Of a DNA stretch of 64,000 nt, positions 1-11,698 are shown piece after piece. The stretch's first letter is position 1. Each line of letters starts with the position of its first letter. This stretch comes from Epiperipatus broadwayi (Eukaryota > Onychophora > Udeonychophora > Euonychophora > Peripatidae), in the NCBI GenBank assembly GCA_028023455.1, contig JAQFVV010012511.1, positions 2,106,165-2,170,164 of the forward strand, read 5' to 3'. Under the pieces are notes generated by a model that was given only the letters and a program-made list of their open reading frames with translations, made no database searches and was not told the origin of the DNA. The position numbers and the translations under genes were made by a program.

Positions 1-698
1 AAAATTATAAATTATAATTGTATATTTGAAGAATTTATTAGATATATTCATGATTGTTTCCAGTGGAAAAAGAATAAATTTTAAAAATTATTAAATACAT
101 TTAATAATTCTAATTTTTCTATCAAATATATTTTAGAAGAAGGAGGGTTAGATTTTATTAAATTAAAGTTTTTAGATTTATTAGTAAGAGAAGATTAGTA
201 AAATAATTGTTTGATAAGTAATGATTATTAAAATTTAAAGATTTAAGACCTATTATTAGATCAGATAACTATCATTTGTCAAATAGTTATAAAAAGCTAG
301 TTTTGTTTCAAAAAAGGCAGTTTATAAAGATTACCTTAGTATGAGCTATTCTAATAAATTCGTTATGGGCGTTTTCTTTAATACAAATTATAATACTGGT
401 AATAATAATTTAAAAATGTGAAAAAAAATATGATTTTGATTTTTTTAATCTTTAAATTGTCTTCTCATGTGTTTTTAAAATAGAATAAAATTAGTTTGGG
501 AAAATGATATTATTATAGTGAAAATATTACTTTAAATAATTTATTGAATAATACCAAAAAAAAAGTGATTAGGAATAATTTTCCTGAAGTAATTTATATT
601 ATTCTTTGTTTTTGTAGTAAAATGTATAAGGAGCAAAATAGTTTAAATTTAAATGAAATAATAAATGTTTATACAAGTAGAACAAATAAATATTTTAG
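1..698 (+). pseudogene. Penelope-like element, 5' part (RT end and start of GIY-YIG), broken
   Basis: Remnant of a Penelope-like retroelement, whose protein joins a reverse transcriptase to a C-terminal GIY-YIG endonuclease. One frame from base 25 reads FEEFIRYIHDCFQWKKNKF, which fits the PLE motif RYIDDCF with the first catalytic Asp changed to His. After a stop at 82-84 the same frame continues to 195 with a segment ending KFLDLLVRED, matching the conserved FLD block after the palm. Stops and frameshifts follow. Near 580-698 an IYIILCFC...LNEI stretch matches the start of a GIY-YIG domain, but the YIG triplet has become YKE. The domain stops at 698, where a gypsy LTR begins, and resumes after 7085. 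The element runs off the left edge. The apparent ORF at 544 starts at TTG and is not a real start. Confidence 0.72.
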
Positions 699-1246
699 TG
701 ATGTATTCAGGGGCAAGGTTGACCTTACCCAGCTTTATACACATTAATTTATTTTTAGAAAATAAAAACATAAATCAAAATTATAATGAATTATAGAAAT
801 ATTAGTAACTTCATGTAGTGGCTTGCTGATTGATTTATCATTAATCAAACTTGCAGTTAAATATGATAGTTTTTGTATTTTCTTATTACTGTAATATAGT
901 TCTGTGCATTAATCTATGTACACATAATTCACATAATGTGGTACTATACTGCTTCACTGTACATGGTTTTACTTAAATAGTATTGCACTTGCTATATAAT
1001 GTTGCCACAAAATATTACACAAACAACTCAATGTGTAATTTTTATTTGGCATTGCTTAATTTGCATAATTAATCCTTATTTTTCATTCTTTGTAAATTAG
1101 CATACTTAATTTTCATATTTGCATAATTTTATTGTTTTGCATGCTAAATTTTTTGGAATGCTATTTTACTTTTTACTTTCTGACAAATTTATATATGCAC
1201 ACTTACTCGTAAAGATTTTTATAAATTTATACATTAGCAATATACA
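699..1246 (-). repeat. 3' LTR of the gypsy element
   Basis: On the + strand it starts TGATGTATTCAG and ends at CA (1245-1246). It matches 6392-7085 over long diverged stretches, for example the 'ggcttgctgatt...aatcaaacttg' block and the 'tttgcataatta' block. It is the 3' LTR because the coding strand is minus. Confidence 0.75.
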
Positions 1247-1472
1247 AATCTGCTTTCACCCTAAAAAATAGGATAGAGTTTAATCACGAATATAATCTTT
1301 TAATTTTTTAGACTTCCATTGTTCTCTCACTCTTCTTGGTGGAGGTACAGATCTCTCAATCAGTTGTCCACTGGAAGATTAGAATTCAAAGACTTTCCTT
1401 TTTTGCTTAGTTTGGTTTCCATAAATGCATCATTAACTTCATTATTGTTTACAGGATCACAAACATCAGAAG

Positions 1473-1813
1473 CAAAACTCTCCATATAGTAGTGCCACCC
1501 TGTGCCAACCAGAGTAATCAATGGATGCCAGAAGGCTTGTGCATAAAATTCCTATCTAGTGCCTACTCATCCTATATCCCCAGACTAGTTTCTGGCTTGT
1601 GGCCTTCGTCAGTGAGGAGCCTTGGATCTGAGAGCACTGCACCTAGATCTTAGGATCTAATGCACTAGATAGGGATTTTATGCACAAGCCTTATGGCATC
1701 CATTGTTTACTCTGATTGGCACAGGGTGGCACTACTGTATGTAGAGTTTTGCCTTGTTTAATAACAATTATGTGCTAGTATAAGAGATGGTGATCATGTG
1801 ATGTTGAGTGGTT
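1473..1813 (+). mobile_element. Palindromic retroposon, copy 1 (inside gypsy)
   Basis: A foldback unit. The segment from 'gtagtgccaccctgtgccaa' (about 1489) to 'cctatctagtgc' is repeated inverted at about 1664-1734, and the inverted match continues outward through 'gcaaaactct'. A unique right tail of about 70 bp ends 'catgtgatgttgagtggtt'. The direct repeat AAACATCAGAAG (1461-1472 and 1814-1825) flanks it exactly. Part of the inner right arm is missing relative to the copy at 29735-33665. No ORF, no poly-A. Related copies: 8618-8707, 29735-33665, 51047-51270. Confidence 0.72.
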
Positions 1814-2514
1814 AAACATCAGAAGTATGAGAACTTGCTGTTTCCTTTATTTGACCTGTTGACTCACAGAAATGATTTCTTAAATGATCTATGTGCCCTT
1901 TAATTTCTTTGCATTCAGCCAATTTAATTACTCATAATGACTTAGATAGCAGTTTGGTTACTATTTTAGGTAACCACTTTCTTTTAACATATCCTATATT
2001 CAGACAATTTCTTCAATATTAAATTTAATGTTTTCTAAATTAGTCTCCCTTTTATTAATTTTATCCTGCATCAATACAGAGACATGAATTCTGAAATAAC
2101 TTTTCATTAGAAATTCCAAATGCATTTTTTTTTATTTGGTCACTGAACTTGGAATGGAGTGCTGATAGAAAATTGTTGCTGATAAAGCTTCATGAACATC
2201 TGTATATTTTGTCTTATTTAAGATATGCTTAAGTTGTTGTATAGTTTTTTCAGCTAAACTTGGGGTGGTATGGAGGTATTAACAAGCACTGTATCCCCTT
2301 AGTAGTCGAAAAAGTTTTTAAACTGCAGTGATACAAAATCTGTATAATTATCAGTAACTATTAATTCTAGATATTCATGGATAGTGTATAATTCATTCAA
2401 CACTTTTATGCATTTTTCATGTTAAGCAGTTTTTATAGTAGTTCATCCACTTTTAATAGAAACCAATTACAACTAGGAATAAATATCCATGGAATAGTCC
2501 TACATGATCTAAAT

Positions 2515-3563
2515 CATGGATGGGAAACTTTTTTCATCAGCAGACTGAATAAAATTTTTGTATTGTAACACAGGCCAGAATAGATTGAATGATTTAGCAA
2601 AAAAAAAAATCAGTACCTAAAAAATGTTATAAATACTTGAATTACCAAATTATCAATGTATTTAAAAAAAGGAAATACATTATTTAATGACTTAAATAGA
2701 ATCGATTATAGATAGTTTATATTTTATAAAATGATTTGGTGAAAAATGCTTTTTTAGATTATATTATTTAAAAATGAAAATATTTTCTTACAAATCAAAC
2801 TAATAGCTTTATCATTTATATTTGTATATATTATTTTTTATAAATCTCCTAATATACACTCTAATGTAAAATTTTTTAATATAATTACTTTAATTTTCTA
2901 ACAGTTTCAACTGTCCTGCAGTCTTCATCAGAGCTTTTGCATAGCCTTCCTCTTTCTTTTTAAATTTATAATTGCAAATAAATATCTGAAGTTTCAATTA
3001 GCATTTAAAATGTGGCATTCGGTATTAATTTTTCTTTTTTTTAAATTGGATTATTTTATAGGCTATAAATTAAATTAAAAATTGTAATAATTAGAAAAAG
3101 CATAAACTTATTTATAAAATATTATGTACCTATATTATTTTTTTAAATAAGAAGTTAAACCCAAAGAATCTTCATTCAATTGGAGCTACAATAATAATTA
3201 GGAAATAATATTCTGACACTGCATAGAAGTATTCTTTAAAAACCAAAATTAATGTTATTTGCAATGTGATTCCTCCCATATTTTTATATTTTGTAATATA
3301 AAATTAGTATTTTAGAAGTTATAATTAAATTTATGTAAGTTATGATAAAATTTGTAATTTTTATAACCAGAATTTTATATTTCTCATGGCATTAGGATAA
3401 AGTTAATGTTATATGAATACGTAAATGTTAGGCCTAGAGATTGCAGTTTACAGTGAGTGTAGTCAGGTACGGATTTTTTATATTTAAGCATTTCCAGGGT
3501 GGACTGGATTCAACATCATCAAGGGTCAGATGTAGACCATGGGCCAGAAATTGCCCAACCCTG
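2515..3563. mobile_element. hAT-like non-autonomous DNA transposon
   Basis: The ends are imperfect terminal inverted repeats: CATGGATGGGAAAC on the left, and CAGGGTTGGGCAAT read inward from the right. CAGGG(A/T)TGGGCAA ends are typical of hAT elements. The flanks ATCTAAAT (2507-2514) and GTCTAAAT (3564-3571) form an 8-bp target duplication with one mismatch, the hAT length. The 1049-bp interior is AT-rich with no transposase reading frame. It splits the gypsy integrase, so it is younger than that element. Confidence 0.7.
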
Positions 3564-5416
3564 GTCTAAATAAATCCTATGTCATAGTTTAATAGCTTCT
3601 TTCATGGGTAGTTATGCTGTTGAATGATATGCTTGGTATTTCTTTATGGCTTTCTCTAAGTTGCTATTCATTTTAGGCCACCATATGAAAAATCAAGCTA
3701 ATTCTTTCATTCAGACTATACTGAGATGTCCCTTGTATATTAACTTTATAACACATTTCCTCCCTTTAATTGGTATCATGAAGCAGTGTCATGAAGATAC
3801 AACCATTACACTTGGATAAATTTTCACAGCCATTCCAAATCTGCTGGACTACATAGTTTGGCCAGGTCTTAGGCTAATCTTGCTTTATCAATTTCTTAAC
3901 TAACTAATATGCTACATTGCTCTTATTCCAATTTCATTATGACTGCTCTGTTTACTACTTCAGATTTCATAGAATCAATTTAATTAACTTCAGTTCCTCA
4001 CAGTTCATTCATGTTCATGCATATTTGTAATTTGCTTTGCTGCTATGTATAATAATTCAAAATCATAGGATGCTAAAATATTTACTAAGGCAATAAACCT
4101 TTAAGCATCTAATATAACATTTGCTGACTAGAAGGTTCTGGAGTTTTTTTACACTCCCTATTTATAATTAGTAGAGGTCTATGGTCAATTCAGAATAAGT
4201 TTGTTGTCTGTATAGATTTTAAATGATATTGGCTAGAGCTTCTCTATCTAGTTGGTTGTGTTCTGGATGCTTATGCAATAGGGCATTGGTCTCCATAAAC
4301 TTTGTGAGAAGTTATAGCACCAACTCCTTATTCTAAAGCATAAGTGGTAATAATTATTCTAACCTTTTATAGGTTGGGATATATGCCCTTATCTGTAATA
4401 ATATTTCTGAGAAATCTTAATTTTGTGGCAGACCATAAGCATTTTGAGGTATTAAATCTGGCTCAAATTTGTTAAGCTTTTTACATTTACCATTAAAATA
4501 TTTCTTAATTCATTTTCAGTCTTAGCAACTATCAATATAACATCTAAATACAACATAACTCCTAATCCTTTTAATAAACTGTACATTTTAGCTTGTATTA
4601 TATTAGGAGCTACTGTTATAACATAAATCAATTTGTTAAACAATTCTAGGTGCATAATTATTGTTTGACAATCAGCTGCTCTTGCTGTGACTCATACTTA
4701 GTAGAGTGCTGATTATAAGTCTATTTTGGCAAAATGTAAAGCCGTTTGTAAAGAAGTTAACACTTGGCATTGGATATGCCTCTTTATTTATATTCCTGTT
4801 CATTGTTAAGTCACAGTTGCCACATAGTTGTGCATTACCATCCAGTTTTAGAATTATTACTATTAATGTTGCCCAGGCAGGCTCTTCCATTGGTAAAATT
4901 ATACCATTTGACAAGTTCATATAGTGCTTTTTCCACTTTAGGTGCGAGAGCAAATGGTATCTTTCTTTATCTATAATTAATTAGCTCTGTTATCAACTAG
5001 TAGCATTTTCAACTATTCTGGACTGAATTTGAGGGGAAATTTTGTTCTGTATTTTGGATTCTATTTGTATTCTCTAGAAAGTTTTAATTCTTATTTCAAA
5101 AGCCTTAAACCAATTATGACTTGGTATTGGGTTTAAAACCTTTGATACAATATACAGCAATAAATTTTTATTTCTCTTATTGACTTCTACTGCTACTGAA
5201 AGTATGTATCCCTTTGATGTGAGTGTAGTTTTCACTTGCATCTATAGCAACAAAGTTCATATTTATTGATTGATATATTTTTCCATCTTGTTTTGATAGC
5301 TAACCAATCCCTTTCAGAGATAAAAGACATTCCTGCACCACTATCTATTTTTATTCTGATAATATGTCCAGTAAATTACATATACCTACATTTTCTTTTA
5401 TGTTTTTTAATATTAA

Positions 5417-6360
5417 TTAGATTCTTGTTCCTTTCTTCAATTTATTATTCACTTGTAAATCCTCTTTGATCATTTTCTCTTTGTTTTTACAAACTTTAGA
5501 TATATTTAACATTTTTTTGTGTTTAAATGTACACCTTTTTAAAATGCATTTTTTACTGCCATAGCAATAATAAAAGTAGACATCATCTATAGTATTTCTA
5601 TTTGTTGCCCATGATTGCATCATGTTTACCGATGTATTAGATTTCATAATGTTCATAATATTTTGGAATTCCAGTTCATTTTCAAGAGCAACCTCAAATA
5701 CTATTTGTTTTTCTGTAGTGCCAATATATGTCTATGCATGTGTCTTGTTTACCAATGTATTAGATTTTATAACAATCACTATATTTTGGAATTCTTATGC
5801 ATCTTTTAGGGCAACCTCAAATGTTATTTCTTTCTATAGCAACAGTTTACATAAATGCAGAGTCACTTAATAGTATGTGTCTGAGCTTATTATCTTGCAT
5901 ACTCCATAGCAGCTGATGTAATAACATATCTTCCAGCTCATTTTTGAAGTTGCTTTCCTTTGCTAACACACACCTTCACATATCATACTCTCATATATTT
6001 TCTCCTGGTGATTTTATTTTATTTTGGAAGGACAGACATTCTATGTGTTTTTATGTCCTTGCTTTGAAGTGAGTATTTAAATTTTTCACCTATCCATCAT
6101 AAGGATATTATCAGGCATTTTGGGATTGCACAAACAATTGGAAATTTGCAGAACATCCTTTCCTGATATTCACATTAACATAACTTTTAATTTATTATGT
6201 GCAATATTATTGATTACATATACCTTTCAACATGGGCCACATATATCCATGATTATGCTGTATCAAATGGAGTTATTGAGTTGTTGTGCATTGCCATGTT
6301 GTCTGTCTTCATTTATTCTCAATACTCTATTATAATGTGATGTCAAAATAATTCTTTACA
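5417..6360 (-). pseudogene. Ty3/gypsy gag remnant
   Basis: Frame fragments upstream of the protease on the - strand. The 79-codon piece 5417-5656 includes CYGSKKCILKRCTFKHKKM then KVCKNKEK. This reads as decayed paired zinc knuckles of the CxxC...C / CxxC...GHxxxxC kind that close gag in this group. Before it lie two copies of a 41-codon segment (see 5624-5869). No intact start is visible. Identification rests on position plus the knuckle remnant, not on strong similarity. Confidence 0.5.
5624..5869 (-). repeat. In-frame tandem duplication in gag, 123-bp period
   Basis: 'gtttaccgatgtattagattt' at 5624 recurs as 'gtttaccaatgtattagattt' at 5747, followed by matching 'attttggaattc' and 'gcaacctcaaat' blocks. 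The 123-bp period is 41 codons, so the reading frame would be kept. The copies have diverged, so the duplication is old. Confidence 0.7.
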
Positions 6361-6391
6361 CAGGTCTTAGAAATGTCAGCTGAGTCTAAAC

Positions 6392-7085
6392 TGATGTATA
6401 CAGAAGCAAGATTGACCTTAGATCGATGTATACACATTATTATTAAAAAATAAATATAGAAATAAAAAGTTTATACTTAACAACAAGAGTTTATTTAAAT
6501 ATAATATGTAATGAAATATTAGAAATATTAGTAATTTTGATGAATGGCTTGCTGATTTGATTTAACGTTAATCAAACTTGTAGTTAAATATGGAAGCTTT
6601 TTGCATTTTTTTCTCTTACTATACTATCTTATATACTGTTCTATATTAATCTATGCATACTCAGTTGACATAGTGTAGTACTATACTGTTTTACTGAATT
6701 TCCCTGTTGCACATTGTTTTATTCAAATGGTATTGCATTTTCTATGCAATATCACCACACAATATTGTACCCACAGACAATTGTTGTAATTTTATTTGTC
6801 ATTGTTTAATTTGCATAATTAGTATTTATTCTTCCATAACATTATTGTTATGCATAGTAAATTTTCTGGAGTGATATATTATGTTTTACTTTCTGACAAT
6901 TTATAGATGTGCACAGACCCATAATGATTTTATTTATTTTCATTTATTGGTGGTGTTTAATTTTATAGTCAGAACATATATCATGTTTTACTTTCTGACA
7001 ATTTATAGATGTACACAGACCCTTAATGATTTTATTTATTTTCATTTATTGGTGGTGTTTAATTTTATAGTCAGAACATATATCA
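6392..7085 (-). repeat. 5' LTR of the gypsy element
   Basis: Starts TGATGTATACAG on the + strand and ends CA at 7084-7085. It is longer than the partner LTR mainly because of a 102-bp tandem duplication (6881-7084) that the other LTR lacks. The PLE endonuclease resumes directly after it. Confidence 0.75.
6881..7084. repeat. 102-bp tandem duplication within the 5' LTR
   Basis: 'atgttttactttctgacaat' at 6881 repeats at 6983, and the two 102-bp units differ at only a few bases. They are much more alike than the LTRs are to each other, so the duplication is recent compared with the element. The 88-codon + frame here merely reads through the two units and is not a gene. Confidence 0.85.
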
Positions 7086-7290
7086 TGTTTGCACTATTAA
7101 TACATGAAAGAAACATAGGTTCTAAGATTATGTGTGAGCAGCCCTGAGTTGACTTTTTTGAAAAGAATGAGATAATGAGAAAAATCAAAGAAATCTTTAT
7201 TACTGAAAATTTATGATACTGTAGCTATTAATTTATTTAAAAGTTCATTGATATTAAAGATAGTTGGAAAATAATTGAGAGTTATGGGAA
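7086..7290 (+). pseudogene. Penelope-like element, C-terminal GIY-YIG part
   Basis: Continuation of the PLE broken at 698. 'gcactattaatacatgaaag' aligns with the SALYIHVK region of the PLE copy at 41.5 kb. A later frame reads FFEKNEIMRKIKE, then a decayed NLFKSS-type block near 7220-7250, matching FFERNEIKRKIKES and NLFKSSF there. Stops are present. Together with 1-698 it shows that the gypsy element landed within the endonuclease domain. Confidence 0.65.
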
Positions 7291-8617
7291 GTTCTTATAG
7301 TACATATATTTGTGTTGTGTGTGTTTACCTTGGCAATGAAACCAATGATTGCACAATTCTAATTTTAAATTTTGGCTAGTTTTTTAAATTCTGAATTTGA
7401 TGTAATATATATAAAATATATTGTCTGTGTTTATTCATATATGATTCATAGTACTATTGTATGGATATTTCAACTGCTGGATCACACTGGCCATCAATTG
7501 AATAATCAACATTATTATAAACATAATCTATTATTGCCAATAAGCAATAAAACTTCAATTGAAGTGTAAAAAAAGTGTCTGCTTGCATTTTATGAATGAA
7601 TCATATGCAAAGTATTTCATATAATAAAAACTATATTTCCATATAGTAATTCTATTAATTTTAATGAGTATGTAAACAACTTTACAGCTTAATAAATGTG
7701 TAACATTAAAAATATAAATCTATTCATAGATTACAATAGATTGTCACTAATATAACAAAAAGGTGGGTTTTTCAAGTTCACTTAAAATAATTCTTAGAGA
7801 ATCTAACTTGTGAATTACTTAGTAATATATTCTGACTTATTTTTTCTGTAAATAGATTTATCCATATATGTTATATTAAGAGCTCCAATGATATTGTGAT
7901 AGTGCATCCACTTCCTATGTCAAATCATGATGTTCAAATTCAGGTCCATTAAAACTTGAACGTTTTTATAGTTTTCAATAAGACTTAAGATTTTTCTTTT
8001 AGATAATTGACTTATAAAAAATCAAGGAAGGTAATCATTAAATATTGATTAGAATAAAGTATCTAGCTCTATTTATCACTGTAGTACCTACATATCACAT
8101 GATTGCCCAAGTAACTATTTGATTTTTAAGTAAAAAGATCAATTTTGTCAACTGATTTAAACTGTTATAATCTCCCTTTCCTGTCCAATTAAATAATAGC
8201 TGTGATTAAGAGTTATGTTGTGTATTTTTTATTTTAAGTCCATTAAATAATAAAGCAGTAGAACTTTTTTATCCTTCAGTTTACATATCTGTGAAATTTG
8301 TTTTATCTCTGTGAGTGATTTGACATACACATATATAGTGTAAATTGTTAAACTATCTAAGAAAGATGTAATTTTAGAAGCATTAAGTTGCTAGTAACAA
8401 AGAAATCTTTGATAGTTGTAAAACAAGTTTAATGATTGCAAAGAAAACATCCAAATAGATGAAGAAAATATAATAACAAACAAAAATGAAATGTTCATAT
8501 AAAAATCAGAAAGGTGACTTAGAATAATGTTTATTTGATTTCACTCTAAAGAAAAAAATCACTTTTCATAAACAGCTTCCAATGTCTATTTTAAACTTCA
8601 TTATCATCTGACTTTCT
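7291..8617. other. AT-rich intergenic sequence; possible old SINE scrap
   Basis: No gene seen. At about 7925-7955 'gttcaaattcagg' resembles a pol III B box, and 'atcacatgattgcccaagtaa' near 8094-8115 resembles short blocks at 17.2 and 17.5 kb. These may be remains of one short repeat family, but the match is weak. Confidence 0.3.
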
Positions 8618-8707
8618 AAGCCAATAAATATCACATGACCACCACCTCTTATGCTTGTGTATAACTGTTGTGTGTGGCAATACGTATAGTGAGTTTTGCC
8701 TGCTTTA
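8618..8707 (-). mobile_element. Palindromic retroposon, copy 4 (internally deleted)
   Basis: On the - strand it reads from 'taaagcaggcaaaactcac' through 'gccacacacaacag' to 'aagcataagaggtggtggtcatgtgata'. This is the outer left arm joined directly to the 3' tail of the family, so nearly the whole palindrome is missing. It is flanked by the exact 12-bp direct repeat ATCTGACTTTCT (8606-8617 and 8708-8719). Confidence 0.65.
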
Positions 8708-9399
8708 ATCTGACTTTCTGTTATAAGTTTTCAAATAATGCATTAAATTTAAAAGTTATATTTTGCATTTCATGATTCAATACATTGTGCTGAGGAAATA
8801 TTGAGTAGTTTGGTTTTTTATTATTATCATCTCTAAAAGAATAATAACAGAAAAATAACATCTAGAAAAGTCCATTTAATGTTATTATGAATTGTTATAT
8901 TTGGTCAAAGTTAAAAGTTAGAATGAAATACATTGTTAGAAAGAACATTTATTAATAATATATGTCGCTATATTGTTTGCAAGATAAGTATTATATGTGG
9001 CTTCAGTGATTTAGTCAAAGAGTTTGATTTACAAGTTTTATCTATTGCATGATGATATAAAAGATGTCATTACTGGTTATGAAAACTCAGGCATTTGAAA
9101 TGAAAACATTTTAGCAAAAATAGATACCAACTCCATATTTGTTTTCTACTTTTAAATAATTATCATTGGTTCAATTTATAATTGGTATCATGAAGCAGCT
9201 ATTAAAATGCAATATACACTTGATGTTTGGAGCTTATTAATTTGAACCTATTAAAAACAAGACTAAGATAATTGTAAATTCTTGAATCTTATATTTGTAG
9301 TGTAAATATGTGAAATTGTCTCAGTGGTTTAAACAAACTTATAAATAATTTATTTTAGTAATTAAGATCAATGATTTTATCATCCAATGATGGGAAAAA

Positions 9400-9650
9400 A
9401 TTCAGCCATTATGATTTGGATAGTTATCAGCTTAAAAATGTAAATTAGTCTAAATATCTTAGTAACTTTCTTTTTGATTGTAAATTTGGATATTGTAAAG
9501 AAGTAAGACAAAGATTATTATCAATGTTATGTAATGGCATAAGAAAAGAATTTGTTTAAAAATGCTCAATAATATTCCGAAAATACATTGCCAGGATTAT
9601 AATCGAGATATATGATAATATTGAAATTACAATTCTAAGAGCATATTTTC
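9400..9650 (+). pseudogene. LINE C-terminal fragment, decayed
   Basis: A frame through about 9420-9545 reads SYQLKNVN, stop, SKYLSNFLFDCKFGY, KEVRQRLLSML. This resembles the block after the RT palm in many LINEs (FKYLGS...EVRQRI). Flanking sequence is too decayed to extend it. Identification is by motif only. Confidence 0.4.
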
Positions 9651-11698
9651 ATTGAACTGGGTATGAGAAGTAAATGAACAGCAACACACTTCTAAAGTAT
9701 TTTATTATATATTTGAGCATGGGTTTTTTATAGGGCAAGAAAATCTTTATTTACAATACAAAAATTATCTCAAAGGTATCTTTAATAAGATACAATATCA
9801 ATTACTTTCATTGAAAAAAATATATCTGAGAATATAATGCAATAAATAGTTCATTTGAACAAAATATACTATATAAGTTATCATTATGTTAAATAAATAG
9901 AAAAAGAGTATATAAAGGCATATATGGTTATATTTATGATTCATATATTATTTTTATAGACATTAAGTTTTAATTTTTGAAATTTTTCCTTTTATTAATG
10001 ATGGTGAGTGTCTAGATTAAAATCAGTAGTAAAGCATATTTAATAAAGGTAGTCTGAAAAAGTATTGTATTTAATATCTATTATCTGTTATATAGAAGGG
10101 CCCAATAAACCAGATCCTTAGAATAACAAGTTGTTTAATGTATTTTTAATAAATAAAATAATCAAAATGATTAGTCATTAGTATTCAATTGCCACAAGGG
10201 ACAGGTTAGGGTTTGATCTAAGGGCCTTTAGTTTTTAATCACTCATTTTACTACTACATTAAAGTACATGGGACCATACAACTTAAGGTAAAAATTCATT
10301 GAACTTTTTGATGAAGTTATAACTAGATGAAAAGCAATAGTAGTATGTTGCCATATTTCTCACATAAACATAATCTTAAGCAAATAATATCAATAAAATG
10401 TGATCTATTTTTAATTATTTCACTTCTTTTATCTGTAAATGAATTAAATTTTAAAAAAAAATACAAACCTCTTAATTCAACTCTTTCAATTTAATATGTT
10501 TTGTTATAATTTTTATATATCTTTGAATAACTTTAATTAAACACCATATATGTGTATATAATATATATAATGCTAATATTAGAATAAAAAAAATTATAGA
10601 TGAAAGTTTTTGAGATATCTTGTATTTTAAATCAAAACTAAAAGTCATGCTGATAGAGGCATTAGACAAAGGTTAAAATTTAAATGTATCACTATATAAT
10701 GATTAGCAAGCATTCACAAATAAGTATGATCATTTCAATCACCAGAAATAAAAAGAAAATTAATATAATAATGATAAATTTCATGATGATTATACAAACC
10801 AATCGATATACCATAAACATGACAATATACCTCACATGGTATCTTAGATCCTGTGATGCCTTTTTTTCTGTAATGAACATTAATTTTTAGAAGACTAACT
10901 TTCAATGTTTATCCTATATGTAGACTTTATTTTATTCTGTCTTCAATTATATTTTGTTAATGAAAGCATTTAATGTCTTTGAAGTAATTTTTATAATATA
11001 AAATAGTTTTTTAAAAAGTTTGTTACCATTTATTCATTTTATATTCCCATTTCAGTGAAGATGTAATTTTACTGAAATAAATTCTATATTATCACAGCCA
11101 CAATTAGTGAAAAATCCATTGTCTAGTCTTAAGATCTTGCTATATATTTTTAAAATCCTATAAAGCATTCTTAAATGAAATTTGTTGATATCCTTGTGCT
11201 ATATTGTTGGAGAGGCCAGATCTTATTTTCATATAACAAATTGAATAAAAGAATAGCTCTGTATTCAATAGTTATATCATTTTAATCAAATAACTTTTAA
11301 AATTTGTTAAATTCAAAAACAAAACAATGATTACTCTGTTGCAGTTTAACATCTAAATCTGCCTTTCTACTTACAAAGCAACCAAAATATTTATTTACAT
11401 AGCTCACATTCTCAAGTGGCTTACAAGAGTCAAGTTAACATTTTATAGAACTTTTGGGTTATAGTTACTGTGAAATTCTTCTTTCGTCCTTTCTATACCT
11501 TAGTAATATTTAAAAAAAGGAAAAATAAGTTTCTGTTAGTCATAGTAAGTTTAGTTCAATTATATATATATATATGTAATCATAATAAAAATAATAAATA
11601 TAATGTCAATAAATGGTTTATTACCGTTATATTTATTATTTTTATTATGATTACAATCTTGTTCTAATTAACGGACATTTTATTTATATTATATATAC
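9651..11698. other. AT-rich intergenic sequence
   Basis: No gene, RNA gene or clear repeat seen. Short frames here are rich in Ile, Lys and Asn and look like chance frames in AT-rich DNA. Confidence 0.5.

Larger units (their letters stand above)
1270..5416 (-). pseudogene. Ty3/gypsy pol remnant (protease, RT, RNase H, integrase)
   Basis: Reading right to left: an aspartic protease site IDSGAGMSFISERDW lies around 5300-5352, with DSGA as the active-site motif. RT follows: 4672-4953 holds EPAWATLIVIILKLDGNAQL and NRNINKEAYPMPSVNF, and 4452-4655 holds the palm as YLDVILI, where active elements have YLDDIL, so one catalytic Asp is lost. An integrase zinc-binding segment (KLIYKGHL ... FFIWWPKMNSNLEKA) lies near 3640-3760. 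The core (LFHGYLFLVVI, then ELIVTDNYTDFVSLQFKNFF) lies near 2300-2510, cut off from the zinc domain by the hAT-like element at 2515-3563. A basic tail (SVPPPRRVREQWKSKKLKDY) at about 1290-1360 resembles the C-terminus of this pol type. Frameshifts and stops are numerous, so it is inactive. Confidence 0.75.
699..7085 (-). mobile_element. Ty3/gypsy LTR retrotransposon, decayed, inserted in the PLE
   Basis: Two diverged direct repeats (699-1246 and 6392-7085) bracket a - strand internal region with gag zinc-knuckle, aspartic protease, RT, RNase H/integrase zinc-binding and integrase core signatures in the usual Ty3/gypsy order. The LTRs start TG and end CA on both strands. A purine-rich stretch (agggtgaaagcag on the - strand, about 1248-1260) next to the 699-1246 LTR is a candidate polypurine tract. 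No clean tRNA primer site is visible beside 6391. The flanking 5 bases (TTTAG and TGTTT) do not match well, so the target duplication is lost or misplaced. The PLE GIY-YIG domain continues on both sides, which fixes the order of insertion. Two later elements (1473-1813, 2515-3563) sit inside. Confidence 0.8.

Noticed and set aside
1473-1813. Classification of the palindromic unit as a MULE or foldback DNA transposon
   Set aside because: The target lengths overlap, but a unique tail lies outside the inverted arms on one side only, so the ends are not terminal inverted repeats.
4706-5870. + strand frames within the gypsy element
   Set aside because: They are antisense to the gag-pol remnants, which carry the recognisable motifs.
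6881-7084. CRISPR-like array
   Set aside because: Only two long tandem units with no spacers, in an animal genome.
6881-7147. 88-codon + frame with a repeated protein segment
   Set aside because: The protein repeat only reflects the 102-bp LTR duplication, and the gypsy genes are on the other strand.
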